A DNA stretch of 64,000 nucleotides. Origin: Armatimonadota bacterium. Lineage in GTDB: Bacteria; Armatimonadota; Zipacnadia; JAUWAU01. Positions 8,239 to 18,771 of this stretch are shown piece after piece. The position numbers and the translations under genes are program-made. Under the pieces are notes generated by a model. That model was not told the DNA's origin, did no database searches, and saw only the letters and a list, made by a program, of their open reading frames with translations. The DNA is taken from assembly GCA_030601885.1 (NCBI GenBank), contig JAUWAU010000006.1:186001-250000 (forward strand), read 5' to 3'. Position 1 is the stretch's first letter; every line of letters begins with the position of its first letter.

Positions 8239-9510
8239 ATGGCCACCCGATGGTATGACCAGGTCACGCGCTACCAGTGGTTGGTGCTGATCATCGCATC
8301 GGCCGGCTGGGTGTTCGATGTCTTCGAGGGGCAGCTATTCAACATCACCCGCGGCGAGCTTCTGCCGGAGGTGCTCAGGGTTGCCAGCGATGCGCCAGAA
8401 ATCCGACAGTATGGCGACATCTGTCTTGCCATCTTCCTGGTTGGCGGCACAGTCGGCGGGCTGCTGTTCGGGTCGCTGGCGGATCGGTTGGGCCGGCGGC
8501 CGGTGATGGTCGTGACGATTCTGATGTACTCGGTGTTCTCCGGCCTGACGTTCTTTGCGCAGTCGCTTTGGCAAGTGGCGGCTCTGCGCTTCCTGGTGGC
8601 CATGGGCGTGGGCGGCGAGTGGGCGGTGGCGGCGGCGCTGGTGGCCGAGGTCTTCCCCGCAAAGGCTCGGGCGCATGCGTCGGGGATCTTCCACGCGTCG
8701 AGCGTCTTCGGGACGTGGCTGGCGGCTCTGGCGGGGCTGGCGGTGGGCGCGCAGTGGCGTTACGCCTACCTGCTGGGCGTGTTGCCGGCGCTGCTGGTGC
8801 TCTGGGTACGGACGCGGGTGAAAGAGCCGGAGAGGTGGCTGAAAGCAGAGGCGAAGGCATCAGAAGCGGGCCAGGTGCAGCTTGGCAGCTTCCGCGAGCT
8901 GCTGCTCAATCCGCGCTGGCGGGGGCGGGCAATGATGGGCATGTTGCTGGCGGCAGTGGGCCTGGCAACTTTCTGGGGGGTGACGGTGGCCGGACAGGAC
9001 CTGGCGGCAGAGGTGCTGAAGCAGGGAGGCGCGTCGGAAAAGGTGGCCGCAAAGTGGGCGAAGTTCGCCTACGGCATCGTGCAGACAACCGGAGCCGGGC
9101 TGGGGCTGCTGGCCTTCGGGCCGCTGGCGGTGCGATTGGGACGGCGTCGCGCCTTCGCGCTGGTCCAGGCGTGCTCTCTGGTCATCATCCCGCTCACCTG
9201 TTACCTGCCGACGAGTTACTGGCAGCTCTTGATTATGCTGCCATTCTTCGGCTTCTTCACCCTGAGCATGCACGCTGGTTTTGCCGTGTATTTCCCCGAG
9301 CTGTTCCCCACGCACCTTCGGGCCACAGGCACGGGCTTCTGCTTCAACGGAGGACGGATCGTAGCCGCGCCGATGCTGGTGTTCTCCGGGTGGCTGAAGG
9401 CGCAGATGGACCTGCGGCTGGCGGTGTCGCTTCTCGGACTGGGGTTCGTGCCGGGGCTGTTGATCCTGTGCTTTCTGCCGGAGACGAAGGGCCAGCCGCT
9501 TCCCGAATGA
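8239..9510 (+). CDS. Major facilitator superfamily transporter
   Basis: A 423-residue, 12-helix MFS permease. Motif A is present between helices 2 and 3 (GSLADRLGRRPVM), with GVGGEWAV in helix 4 and PELFPTHLRATGTGFCFNGGR before helix 11, the layout of the sugar/metabolite:H+ symporter group that includes sialate and aromatic-acid permeases. The substrate cannot be told from sequence. It lies 48 bp after comEC but no functional link is apparent. Confidence 0.88.
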   Translation: MATRWYDQVTRYQWLVLIIASAGWVFDVFEGQLFNITRGELLPEVLRVASDAPEIRQYGDICLAIFLVGGTVGGLLFGSLADRLGRRPVMVVTILMYSVFSGLTFFAQSLWQVAALRFLVAMGVGGEWAVAAALVAEVFPAKARAHASGIFHASSVFGTWLAALAGLAVGAQWRYAYLLGVLPALLVLWVRTRVKEPERWLKAEAKASEAGQVQLGSFRELLLNPRWRGRAMMGMLLAAVGLATFWGVTVAGQDLAAEVLKQGGASEKVAAKWAKFAYGIVQTTGAGLGLLAFGPLAVRLGRRRAFALVQACSLVIIPLTCYLPTSYWQLLIMLPFFGFFTLSMHAGFAVYFPELFPTHLRATGTGFCFNGGRIVAAPMLVFSGWLKAQMDLRLAVSLLGLGFVPGLLILCFLPETKGQPLPE

Positions 9511-9540
9511 GCCGCGAGAGGCAGCGATTCGTAAAACTAG

Positions 9541-9700
9541 GGACAGTGGGCCTGTTGAAAAACCCCGGCCCCGGCGGCTGGTCGTCTGGCCACCGCCCGC
9601 CCACCACGTAGGTCGGCCTTTCCAGGCCGACATCGCGGGCTGGAAAGCCCGCGCTACGCGAACGGGCGTGTCGCCTGGGTTTTTCAACAGCCCCACTGTC
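9541..9700. repeat. Terminal-inverted-repeat element, copy 1 (160 bp)
   Basis: The left end GGACAGTGGGCCTGTTGAAA at 9541 and the right end at 9676-9700 are inverted copies matching at 24 of 25 positions. The core includes GTCTGGCCACCG and CGTAGGTCGGCCTTTCCAGG, also found in the copies at 30651 and 48392. There is no open frame of note inside. It behaves like a MITE or large REP unit and sits at the 3' edge of the nuclease cluster. Confidence 0.75.
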
Positions 9701-9775
9701 CGCCAGTTTCCCAGTCCCCAATTCGGCAAGGCCTGGCGGCAATGTGTCGAACAAACGCCGCGAATATCTCCTTGG

Positions 9776-9812
9776 ATTCCGGGGCAGGAATTAAGTATCG
9801 TGTCCCCGGAAT
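9776..9812. repeat. Short REP-like inverted repeat
   Basis: ATTCCGGGG (9776) and CCCCGGAAT (9804-9812) are perfect 9-bp inverted arms enclosing GAATTAAGTATCGTG. Similar sequences are known next to REP-associated transposases; that link is from memory and is an inference here. The rest of the gap between the MFS gene and the nuclease gene holds no recognised gene. Confidence 0.45.
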
Positions 9813-9883
9813 TTCATGACGACGTGAGCTGGCTGTTGCTCACTTCCGCGATTCGTATGCTATCGGCGTCAGGGGCTCTCGTG

Positions 9884-10891
9884 CTACTCCTCCGTCTCCT
9901 CGATGCTCTCGGGCACATAGACTCGCTTCAGCGGGATCAGGCCCTTGTAGCGCGAGTCCAGTTGCCCGTAGTGGTTCAGGAGGAGCTCCACAAGCTCATC
10001 GCCGTCGATCAGCCGCAAGTTGTTCTTGCTGTCGGCGAAGTTGCGGGCCTGGTTTGAGAAGCTTCCGAGTGTCACGAGCAGGCCGAACTCGTCCGTCCCG
10101 ACCTTGCCGAACAGGGCGGACGTCTCCGGGTCACCGACGGTTCCCTCGGTGCTCTTCACTTGCACCTTGATTAGCGGCGGCTCGAAGCCAAGCTCGTCCC
10201 GATGGGCGAGAATGTCCACGCCCTTGTCCGGCCCCGGCGGCGAGACGCGGGTGCGGTAGCCCATCAACTCGAGCAAGTGAGCCACCAACTCGGCGAACGG
10301 ATGTCCCTTCAGCTCGCGCCCGAGCTGCTTCAGGACGAAGTCCCTGGTGTTCTCCTCGATGGCCGACGCCACGTACTCGATCGTCTCGTCCTCGGTGTCC
10401 GAGAGTCGCGGCGGCCGTCCCTCCATGGCCGCGAGGAACTCGTCAGCGAAGTTCCTGACCTGGAAGAAGCTCAGCGCCGAGCCGATCTCGTACAGAGCTC
10501 CTTGACTGAAGTCCGAACGCGGCACCGCTCGCACCCATTCCACGGCTCGCCGATGCGGATACCCCTCCGCCTGGTACTGGTATTCCCCCGTCACGCGCCC
10601 GATATGGATCTGCCTGTCGGACTTGCAGGGGTAAAGCACGACATCACCGACCTTGGCCTCGTGGATGAAACGATAAAGCTCCCCGGCGACGACGGGAATC
10701 GCACCCTTCTTCATGTCTGGGTAGGCATCTCGGAGGCGCTGCCTGAACGGCTCGCGGTCGTCGGGTAGGTCGCTGAGGTCGCCCACCTTGTGCCAGCCGA
10801 GAGCGATGACGTTGTGCTGTCGGAAGAGCGCATCCGCCTCACCGGTCTTGCCCGCGTGGATACCCCATACCGTCGGCTCCTGCTCACTCAT
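9884..10891 (-). CDS. Mrr-like restriction endonuclease
   Basis: A 335-residue protein of the COG4127-like group. The N-terminal half opens WGIHAGKTGEAD and contains a PUA/EVE-like module (KVGDVVLYPCKSDRQIHIGRVTG, near residues 80-105), thought to bind modified bases. The C-terminal half is a PD-(D/E)xK nuclease fold: GVDILA with Asp-226, then Gln-244-x-Lys-246 in KVQVKS, the Mrr variant of the active site. This suggests cleavage of modified DNA. It is the last gene of the minus-strand five-gene cluster, 27 bp after the HEPN-like gene. Confidence 0.82.
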   Translation of the reverse strand: MSEQEPTVWGIHAGKTGEADALFRQHNVIALGWHKVGDLSDLPDDREPFRQRLRDAYPDMKKGAIPVVAGELYRFIHEAKVGDVVLYPCKSDRQIHIGRVTGEYQYQAEGYPHRRAVEWVRAVPRSDFSQGALYEIGSALSFFQVRNFADEFLAAMEGRPPRLSDTEDETIEYVASAIEENTRDFVLKQLGRELKGHPFAELVAHLLELMGYRTRVSPPGPDKGVDILAHRDELGFEPPLIKVQVKSTEGTVGDPETSALFGKVGTDEFGLLVTLGSFSNQARNFADSKNNLRLIDGDELVELLLNHYGQLDSRYKGLIPLKRVYVPESIEETEE

Positions 10892-10918
10892 GTGGTGTTG
10901 CTCCGATCTGGCGGCCGG

Positions 10919-11749
10919 TCAACTGCTCGCCTCGGTGTCTCTGAGTCCCGAGAGGGACTCAGTCACTGCGCGAATGCGTGCGACGAACGAGTTCAGTTCG
11001 CCTGGCTTCCGCAGGACCGACAGTACCGAATCGCTATGTGCTATCTGGTTTCTCACACGCTCCACGGTCTTGAAGAACCTATCACCATCCGATCTGCTGT
11101 CAAACGGCAGCTCCCCATACAATGCATCGTCGCCTCTCAGCATCTCTTTCTTGTCGATGAATGTCGTGCAGAGCAGTTCGCGCTCTGGCGTCACTCTCTC
11201 GTACTTCATCCGGCAGAGCTTCTGTGCCTTCTCTCGCCTTCCGTTTGACAGTCGTCGTAAACACTCCTCAATGCCACAGCGTTGCTGTCGCAGGACAGCA
11301 AGCATCTCCGACTCCATCTCCAGAAACAGAGAGAACAGGGAGAGCTTCATTGGCAGTGCGTCCAGGTGCACGAACGACACGACGTGCGTGATCTCGTTAC
11401 GGGACAGCACAAAGAAGAAGAAGTGCTTCTCGAAGAGCGGCACCAACTCAAAGAGTGGCAGGGCGGCAGGGACTATGTGATCGGGCGTGATAGGGTTGGC
11501 GTGCGCCCCCACGGGCTCGGAGAGAGCAACGTCAGAGAACACCTCGTCATCGAACGTCAGAAAGGCGACAACGCGAGCTTCGTCCCGGACTAGGCAACAC
11601 CACTTCTCGTCCGGGTGCGCCATCAGGAATTCCTCCTGCACTTCCTCGAGAGGAGCGCCGACCGAAACATGCATTGTTAGGGGTTGCGCTATGTTAACGA
11701 CGGTGAACGTGTTCGCTATGATGTCGTAGTTCGAATCAGCCATTTCCAA
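10919..11749 (-). CDS. Hypothetical protein with HEPN-like C-terminal motif
   Basis: A 276-residue protein that I do not recognise as a family. The first 130 residues are predicted alpha/beta, with a stretch that loosely resembles a CBS-type domain. The C-terminal half is helical and contains RNQIAH (Arg-233 to His-238), the R-x4-H signature of HEPN ribonuclease-like domains, in a plausible setting (VERVRNQIAHSDSVL). HEPN proteins in such company often act as RNA-cleaving toxins or effectors. An ATG two codons in is an equally good start. The gene lies between the HNH and Mrr-like genes on the same strand. Confidence 0.65.
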   Translation of the reverse strand: MEMADSNYDIIANTFTVVNIAQPLTMHVSVGAPLEEVQEEFLMAHPDEKWCCLVRDEARVVAFLTFDDEVFSDVALSEPVGAHANPITPDHIVPAALPLFELVPLFEKHFFFFVLSRNEITHVVSFVHLDALPMKLSLFSLFLEMESEMLAVLRQQRCGIEECLRRLSNGRREKAQKLCRMKYERVTPERELLCTTFIDKKEMLRGDDALYGELPFDSRSDGDRFFKTVERVRNQIAHSDSVLSVLRKPGELNSFVARIRAVTESLSGLRDTEASS

Positions 11750-11833
11750 CCTATCCTCCGTGAGCTAACGCCGATCGCTGCCTCCAAGGCTCCCCGAGCC
11801 AACCCTGGGCACGCCCGATGACTGTCAGCGATG

Positions 11834-12808
11834 CTACTCTGTCTGCAGCAGGAGTCTCCGCAACTCCTCGACCGTCAGCGGACCTTTCGGGCCACGGTGG
11901 AGCATGCGGTGGCAGTTGGAGCAGACAACGGCCATGTCGTCTCTGGGGTCGACGGTGACCTCGCCCTCGTAGTCGGCAAGAGGCTTGAGATGGTGCACCT
12001 CGATGAAGCCCTCGCCCAGCTCGCCGTAGCGCTCCTCGAAGGCGAGGTCACAAACCTGGCAGCGGAAGCCGTGGATGTCGATGGCCTTCGAGCGGAGGCT
12101 TGGGTTGCGCTCGTAGTAGCTCACGAGTCGGGTGGTCCGCTGGCCCTCGACGTACTCATCCTCGAGCCGCTGGCTCTCCACATCCTGCCAGACGACGGTA
12201 TCGATGTCGTTGCAGACAGCAGCGATGGCGTCTCGCATCGTCTCCGCTTCGGCATCCGTGATGTAGCGGAAGAGGCCTGATCCCCAGACGGCGGCCTCGC
12301 CCTCACGGCGGTGGTTCCAGAACCGCGGGGCTTGATCCAGCTTGTCCAGCGGCACACGGAGGCTGTACGGGCTGTCCGCGTCGGCCCAGACCGTGTACGG
12401 GTTGTAGCCGGGGTACTCGCCGAAGTGGTCTATGCGGAAGCAGGCGAGGAGGATGCGGTCCTCTTCGGCCATCCTATAGTCACGGCTGGTCAGGAACGCC
12501 CACTTGCCGACGGCCGTCTGCTTCATTGGCTTCGGCTCGCCGGTGTAGGGCCCGCTGTGGTAGGTGCCCGAGTCGGTTCTGAAGTCGAGCGGAGCCCGGC
12601 AGTCGATGCACGGAGTCGCATCCTTGGGCAGTCGCTCCTCGCTGTCCCGGAGCCCACTGCAGCGGCAATCGGGATGTCGGCACCAGACCTTGCCCTCCTG
12701 GACAATGTTGATCTGTCGACCCTCGGGGGTGCACGGCGAGCTCCATGGGCCGTCCTCGCCGTACACCCAGGTGACCTTGAAGGCGACGTTCCGCAGCTCA
12801 GCAGCCAT
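11834..12808 (-). CDS. HNH endonuclease
   Basis: A 324-residue protein. The C-terminus is an HNH nuclease: CQVCDLAFEERYG, then IEVHHLKPLADYEG and VVCSNCHRMLH, giving the two zinc cysteine pairs, the catalytic HH and the final His. The N-terminal 200 residues carry extra cysteine pairs (CRHPDCRCSG and CIDC) and an unassigned region, unlike short HNH proteins. This resembles modification-dependent restriction enzymes in layout. It sits 84 bp upstream of the HEPN-like gene in transcription order. Confidence 0.8.
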   Translation of the reverse strand: MAAELRNVAFKVTWVYGEDGPWSSPCTPEGRQINIVQEGKVWCRHPDCRCSGLRDSEERLPKDATPCIDCRAPLDFRTDSGTYHSGPYTGEPKPMKQTAVGKWAFLTSRDYRMAEEDRILLACFRIDHFGEYPGYNPYTVWADADSPYSLRVPLDKLDQAPRFWNHRREGEAAVWGSGLFRYITDAEAETMRDAIAAVCNDIDTVVWQDVESQRLEDEYVEGQRTTRLVSYYERNPSLRSKAIDIHGFRCQVCDLAFEERYGELGEGFIEVHHLKPLADYEGEVTVDPRDDMAVVCSNCHRMLHRGPKGPLTVEELRRLLLQTE

Positions 12809-13084
12809 GGGATCCCCCCTGCTTGACGTCAGGGCCGATTACTCCGCCATGTATTCCAGCATCGACACGCCCTGGTAATGCGGCTCATGAGGCCGAAACG
12901 TGAGTGCCAGTACCCTTCCCGCAGGGCTCCCGTCATCGCCAGCGGGCGCGGCATCCGCTGGATTGCCGGTTGGCTTCCTCCTAAAGGACACGAAGGGACT
13001 GCCCCGAGAAGCTCTGGGCGCCCTTCGTCCCATTTGTAGCGCCGAAGCGGATGTCAGTGTCCGGAGTCTCGGGTCGTGGGCGTA

Positions 13085-13747
13085 TCATGGACGTGAGTCC
13101 TCGCCCTCCCTGACGGGGCGCGCGCACCATTCCACGCGGTCCTCGTCCAGTGGGTAGAGAAGCCACACCCGTTCAATCACCTCGCCGGTACGGGGGTCGT
13201 CGCATTCCAGTCGTATATTGGCGCTGTCGGACGTCGGCTTCGGCACGGCCACGTGTTGATCCGGAGGCACGTCTCCCTCAAACTGCTGAGGGGGGAAGAT
13301 GTGAGGTGGTCTGTCGCCCAGCAGATTGTCGGTGCCGGTGCAGCCGGGCGCCCTGACCTTGGGCCAGATGGCGGCGGCCTCGCCGACGTTCTGGACCTGC
13401 AGCAGTATCTCCTTGTCGTCCGGTGCGGCATCTTGAAGCACGCGCAGGACGAGGACGGGGCGCTGAAGGTGCGACAGGGCCCGATGTGCGACGTCGGCCT
13501 GTTGTCCGGCCGCCTCGGCGAGATCCGCTGTCTTTGCTGCCAGGTCTTTCACACTGACCCCTGTCTCCTGGCTCTCCGTCAGAAGGCCGCCGGTCAGCGA
13601 GACGTACACCCACGTGATGCCTACCAGTAGAAGGTTCGTGAGAACTATCGCTGCCATGTAGATCTCCAGTGCTCCGCGGGCCACGAGTATGGCGACCAAC
13701 ACCGCCGCAACGAGCAGCATGACTATCGGAAGCGCAACGGGTTTCAT
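13085..13747 (-). CDS. Two-helix membrane protein with coiled coil
   Basis: A 220-residue protein without a recognised family. Two hydrophobic segments near the N-terminus (about 5-25 and 30-55) are followed by an Ala/Asp-rich heptad-like helix (VKDLAAKTADLAEAAGQQAD) and then a beta-rich soluble domain. Such anchored coiled-coil proteins are frequent in defence operons as membrane sensors or effectors, but that role is only inferred. A good ribosome site (AGGGAGG) precedes the ATG. The 276-bp gap to the HNH gene holds only a doubtful 64-codon frame (12839-13033). Confidence 0.6.
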   Translation of the reverse strand: MKPVALPIVMLLVAAVLVAILVARGALEIYMAAIVLTNLLLVGITWVYVSLTGGLLTESQETGVSVKDLAAKTADLAEAAGQQADVAHRALSHLQRPVLVLRVLQDAAPDDKEILLQVQNVGEAAAIWPKVRAPGCTGTDNLLGDRPPHIFPPQQFEGDVPPDQHVAVPKPTSDSANIRLECDDPRTGEVIERVWLLYPLDEDRVEWCARPVREGEDSRP

Positions 13748-13855
13748 GACGGCCCTCCCTGCCCTGTGCGGTTGGCCACAGCTACGGGCTATGCCGCGAG
13801 GCTTCCACGCCGTCAGCCAAGCTCTGGCTATTGGACGGGCGCTGCCTCGAGTGGC

Positions 13856-14887
13856 TCATGGCGGTTCGCTCTCGTGCGTTGTCGAAGCTCGGTCGAGGTG
13901 GTCACTGAGGCCACGGGCCGTGCGTCGTAGAATACCGATGGTCGTTAGGACCTCGTGCGCCGTGATCGGTATCTTGCGTCCGACTACAGCAGTCGTATCG
14001 TTCGTCTTCGCGATGTAGTCCTGATCCACCACGCCCGCCTTATGAGTAAACAGGTGTCTCTTCTGGAACGACCTGCAGGCGGTCTCCCACTCGTCCTCGG
14101 TGACGGCAGCGGCCAAGTGTATTCCGAACAGCTCCTGAAGCCTCGACTGTGCGGCACTCAGGTTCTGGAACGACAAGCGCTCAGCTCTGTCAGGGGCGGT
14201 GGCTGCTCTGGCGTGTACTCGGCACGTCTCGCGCCCAAAAGCGTCGAACGCGGCAACCGTGTTGTGTAGTGCGTCGGTGATGATGGTCTCTGCGAGATCC
14301 GGCTCCGTGCACGGAGCGAGTGCCAGCTTCTTCCCGGCCAAGTCGAGGTTCTTGTTCAGCATCTGGAGGGAGTTGTGCGTCCCGCAGTCGGGGCAGAAGG
14401 CGAAGACGCCGTATATGGCATAACGCAGTCCGCACTGGTCACATACAACCTCCGTCTCCAGGTCCTTTTCCCGGTAATGAAAGACAGGATGTGGCCGCCC
14501 CTTGACCTCGAGCGAGATTCGTATCCCGAATCCCCCTGTGCTGTGGGGCTGGTTGCGGGGTACGAGAGCCTTCAGGTCCTTCATGAAGGCATCCGTGACC
14601 TTGTGCAGAGCAACTGAGTGGGCGTGCTTTACCTGGTCGCGTGTGAAGAACTCGTTGTGCTCGCCAACATAGCCGCAATAGGGACAGTGACACGGCGCTG
14701 GCTCTTGGACGCCAGTACCCGGGGTGATCTTGAAGTACCTGATGCTGCACTCCTCGTTCGGGCACTCCCGTCCGAGGTAGCCATCCTTGTCGGGCCTGAT
14801 GGCGATGCGGAACCGTCTGGGAAGCCGGCTAAGATGATCCATGGGAGCACACCCCACGCGTGCTGCAGCTAGGTCTGCCTGTGCCAT
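13856..14887 (-). CDS. Zinc-ribbon protein with HEPN-like motif
   Basis: A 343-residue protein, first in transcription order of the five-gene cluster. Cysteine pairs occur near residues 43-47, in CHCPYCG, in CDQCG and in CPDCG, suggesting two zinc ribbons. The C-terminal third is helical with KRHLFTHKAGVVDQDY; Arg-277 and His-282 fit the R-x4-H HEPN signature, and HKAGVVD after the His is usual for one HEPN group. I infer a nucleic-acid-binding head joined to a HEPN domain. An alternative start exists at 14842. The 211 bp upstream, to the next gene, show nothing. Confidence 0.6.
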   Translation of the reverse strand: MAQADLAAARVGCAPMDHLSRLPRRFRIAIRPDKDGYLGRECPNEECSIRYFKITPGTGVQEPAPCHCPYCGYVGEHNEFFTRDQVKHAHSVALHKVTDAFMKDLKALVPRNQPHSTGGFGIRISLEVKGRPHPVFHYREKDLETEVVCDQCGLRYAIYGVFAFCPDCGTHNSLQMLNKNLDLAGKKLALAPCTEPDLAETIITDALHNTVAAFDAFGRETCRVHARAATAPDRAERLSFQNLSAAQSRLQELFGIHLAAAVTEDEWETACRSFQKRHLFTHKAGVVDQDYIAKTNDTTAVVGRKIPITAHEVLTTIGILRRTARGLSDHLDRASTTHESEPP

Positions 14888-15098
14888 GCCTCGAGCACGA
14901 GGCGGCGGGCGCGGGCCCTACCGGACTCCTGCTACCTTCCCGCAGGTGGACCGCTCGTAAACCGCAACTTCGCCTGATTCGGCGCGTGCCGTCAAGATAT
15001 CATCCATATCGCCGCACGTCAAGAGACACATAGTCTCATGCCGCCGGGCTGGAGTGCGGACAGACGGAAACGATGCATCGCCGAGCGGGTGCCCCGCC

Positions 15099-16427
<1,329 letters not shown>

Positions 16428-16671
16428 TGGCGATTCCCTCCTCGGCTGGCCCGGCGGGCACCGACACTACTTCGCGCATTGTGTTCGGCCCAAGACGCCA
16501 CGCATCCTGCCCACCGAGAGGCCACCGACTCGGCGCGCCGGCCTCACCACACGGGCAGGACAGCATTCAGCGGCATCGAACTAGACTGCAACTGGCTTCG
16601 CAATCCCTTTGGTGTCCAGGTCTTCACGGGCAGATGCTTGGGCCAATCGGCCACACGAGGGGGCAGTCTCC

Positions 16672-17253
16672 ATGCAGTGCCCGAACTGCAGCGCGACCGT
16701 GGCAGACAACATGCTGCAGTGTCCCAAGTGCAGCGCGCTGGTGGGCCTCCTGGTCCGGAGCTCCGGCGGTGAGCAGTACGGTCCATACACGCTTGAGTCC
16801 GTGCGCCAGTATATCGCCGACGGGCGGATCCAGCCCGACGATTGCCAGGCGTGCATCGGCACCGGGGCCTGGGCGTCCCTGCGGGACACATTGGGCCCAC
16901 TCGGGGCCGATATCCCGGCGCCGCCTCCCGGTCTTGCCGGCGCCGGGCCGCCCGCGCCGAGCCCGCCGCCGGCGCCGACCGCAACCACGCCCCAGGGCGA
17001 ATGGTGGGCGAAGCAGGTGCCATACCGCAATGCCGCCGCCCTGTCGGCCTACTACGTGGGGGTGTTCAGCTTCGTGCCCTGCCTCGGGCTCCCGCTGGCC
17101 GTCGTCGCCATTCCGCTCGGCATTGTGGGCCTCAAGCGCGCCAGGGCACATCCCCAGGTCTACGGCAGTCACCATGCCTGGACGGCAATCGTGCTCGGAG
17201 CATTGTCGCTGCTCGGCCACGCCGCGGCGATCGTGTACTTCAGCTTGCAGTGA
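16672..17253 (+). CDS. Zinc-ribbon, GYF_2 and DUF4190 membrane protein
   Basis: A 193-residue protein. It opens with a zinc ribbon (CPNCS ... CPKCS), then a GYF_2-like domain (GGEQYGPYTLESVRQYIADG, about 31-65), a Pro/Ala linker and a DUF4190-like pair of membrane helices (near 120-190, with LAVVAIPLGIVGLKRA). The architecture is common in several phyla and its role is unknown. The ATG at 16672 follows a G-rich ribosome site and directly precedes the ribbon. Compare the zinc-ribbon anchored protein at 3063. Confidence 0.75.
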   Translation: MQCPNCSATVADNMLQCPKCSALVGLLVRSSGGEQYGPYTLESVRQYIADGRIQPDDCQACIGTGAWASLRDTLGPLGADIPAPPPGLAGAGPPAPSPPPAPTATTPQGEWWAKQVPYRNAAALSAYYVGVFSFVPCLGLPLAVVAIPLGIVGLKRARAHPQVYGSHHAWTAIVLGALSLLGHAAAIVYFSLQ

Positions 17254-17324
17254 GCCGTGCGACCCGCCGCCCGAAGGCTCACGATAGGGAACTGGAAACC
17301 AGTTCCCATAGGCGCGCGGCGTCT

Positions 17325-18725
17325 CTACCGGAACCGCAGCGAATACAGATCCGCATCCCGCATCACGACGCGCAGCCGCACGGGCGTCCCGGCCAAGCGT
17401 CCTACGTTGGTTCCCTTCTCCCACGCGACCGCGCGCTCGATTGCATCGCCCTGCACTGGCTGGCAATCATCGAGCGCGAGCCCCTCGATGGGATTCCCAG
17501 CGTAGTCCTGTATCTCCACCCGCAGCTCGCCCCGCTCCCGCGTGGCGAAGTTGATGATGAGCTCCTTCCCGGCGAAGTCGAGCGGCTTCGTGAGCAGCGT
17601 CCCGCCAGCGTCTGCCGCCCGCACCGACACGAAACCGTCCACGCGGTACGTGAACCGGCGCACGCGGCTGTCCGGCCCCGTGTAGTACGCCTCGGTCGCG
17701 TACACTGAGTACTCGTCTTCCGCCCCCGGGAGCTGCACCAGCCCCCACGTCATGTAATTGCTCCGGTTGCCGTCCCGGTCCTCGGGAGCGCTCTCCGGAA
17801 TCAGCGCCTCGGTCCATCGATGGAACGTGCGCCCGTCCCGGCTCGTCATGAACGTGGGCTCGACTCGACTGCCTTGGTCTGGCAGGTAACGCGTGGGGAA
17901 CCCGATCAGGATATGCGGCGCCCTCTCGTAGGGCCGAATCGCGTTCGTGTAGAGATGCTCCTTCGGCGCGCCGGGGTATTGGAGAAAGACCGGATCCGTC
18001 CAGTGGACGAAGTCCTCGGAGGTCGCCGTCATGATGTCCCGTACGCCATCCCGGAACATCCGGTGGTACTCGCGGTACAGCTTCGCATGTGGGTCCCAGA
18101 AGGCCAGATTCTGAGAGTCGAAGGCTCCCTCCGTGATGACGGGCTCCTCGCTCACGAGGGACCAGTGGATCCCGTCGGCCGACTGGAACGCATACAGTCC
18201 CCGCTTGGCCCTCGGCTTGCCTCTCCCGAAGGCCTTGTATCTCGCCTCGGGCGGGCACTTGGGATTCGCGTCCTTGAAGGGCGTGAAGTCGTGCGTCCCG
18301 ACGCCGTCCCAGACGATGTTGTTCTTCTTCGACCGCTCGAACTCAAACAGCCCCAGCTCCGGCTTGGTCCAGTGGATGCCGTCCCGGCTCTCCGCGTAGC
18401 ACGCTACCTCCGGGTGGGCCGGCTTCCGCGTCTCCTCGTCGAAGTGGGACCCGCGGTAGTACATCCGGTACAGGTCGCCGTCCTGGAAGATCGTGTAGTA
18501 CGCGCAGGTGTTGCCCTCCCACGGCTTGTCGGTAACCAGCACGACCTCCTGCGGCGTCGGCTTGTGGAGATGGAGCCTCGCGTCGCCCTCGAGCTTGTCG
18601 ATCAAGTAGTCGTCCACAAACAACTCCAGCCGCGACCCCATGTCGATGGCCTCCGCAGCCAAAGTAGTCGAGGCCACCAATGACAGCAACACGACCGCCC
18701 AGATTCCGCTGTGAAGCTCCATCAT
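17325..18725 (-). CDS. Secreted glycosidase-like beta-propeller protein
   Basis: A 466-residue secreted protein. A Sec signal peptide (about 1-22, ending TLAAE) is followed by MGSRLELFVDDYLIDKL, a common opening of planctomycete-like GH43/GH32-type propeller proteins, and repeated blade motifs (SRDGIHWTKPELG, SADGIHWSLV, SEDFVHWTDPV, SRDGRTFHRWTEA). The C-terminus resembles a small beta-sandwich. It probably acts on plant or algal glycans outside the cytoplasm; catalytic residues cannot be assigned safely. The start follows AAAGGAG. Confidence 0.75.
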   Translation of the reverse strand: MMELHSGIWAVVLLSLVASTTLAAEAIDMGSRLELFVDDYLIDKLEGDARLHLHKPTPQEVVLVTDKPWEGNTCAYYTIFQDGDLYRMYYRGSHFDEETRKPAHPEVACYAESRDGIHWTKPELGLFEFERSKKNNIVWDGVGTHDFTPFKDANPKCPPEARYKAFGRGKPRAKRGLYAFQSADGIHWSLVSEEPVITEGAFDSQNLAFWDPHAKLYREYHRMFRDGVRDIMTATSEDFVHWTDPVFLQYPGAPKEHLYTNAIRPYERAPHILIGFPTRYLPDQGSRVEPTFMTSRDGRTFHRWTEALIPESAPEDRDGNRSNYMTWGLVQLPGAEDEYSVYATEAYYTGPDSRVRRFTYRVDGFVSVRAADAGGTLLTKPLDFAGKELIINFATRERGELRVEIQDYAGNPIEGLALDDCQPVQGDAIERAVAWEKGTNVGRLAGTPVRLRVVMRDADLYSLRFR

Positions 18726-18771
18726 CTCAGGGACTCCTTTCGCGCGTCGCACGGCGGCGTCGCAGCAGACA

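Noticed and set aside
12839-13033. 64-codon minus-strand frame before the HNH gene
   Set aside because: Arg/Pro-rich start and no ribosome site; only the last 20 codons look protein-like. Could be a remnant but not supportable.
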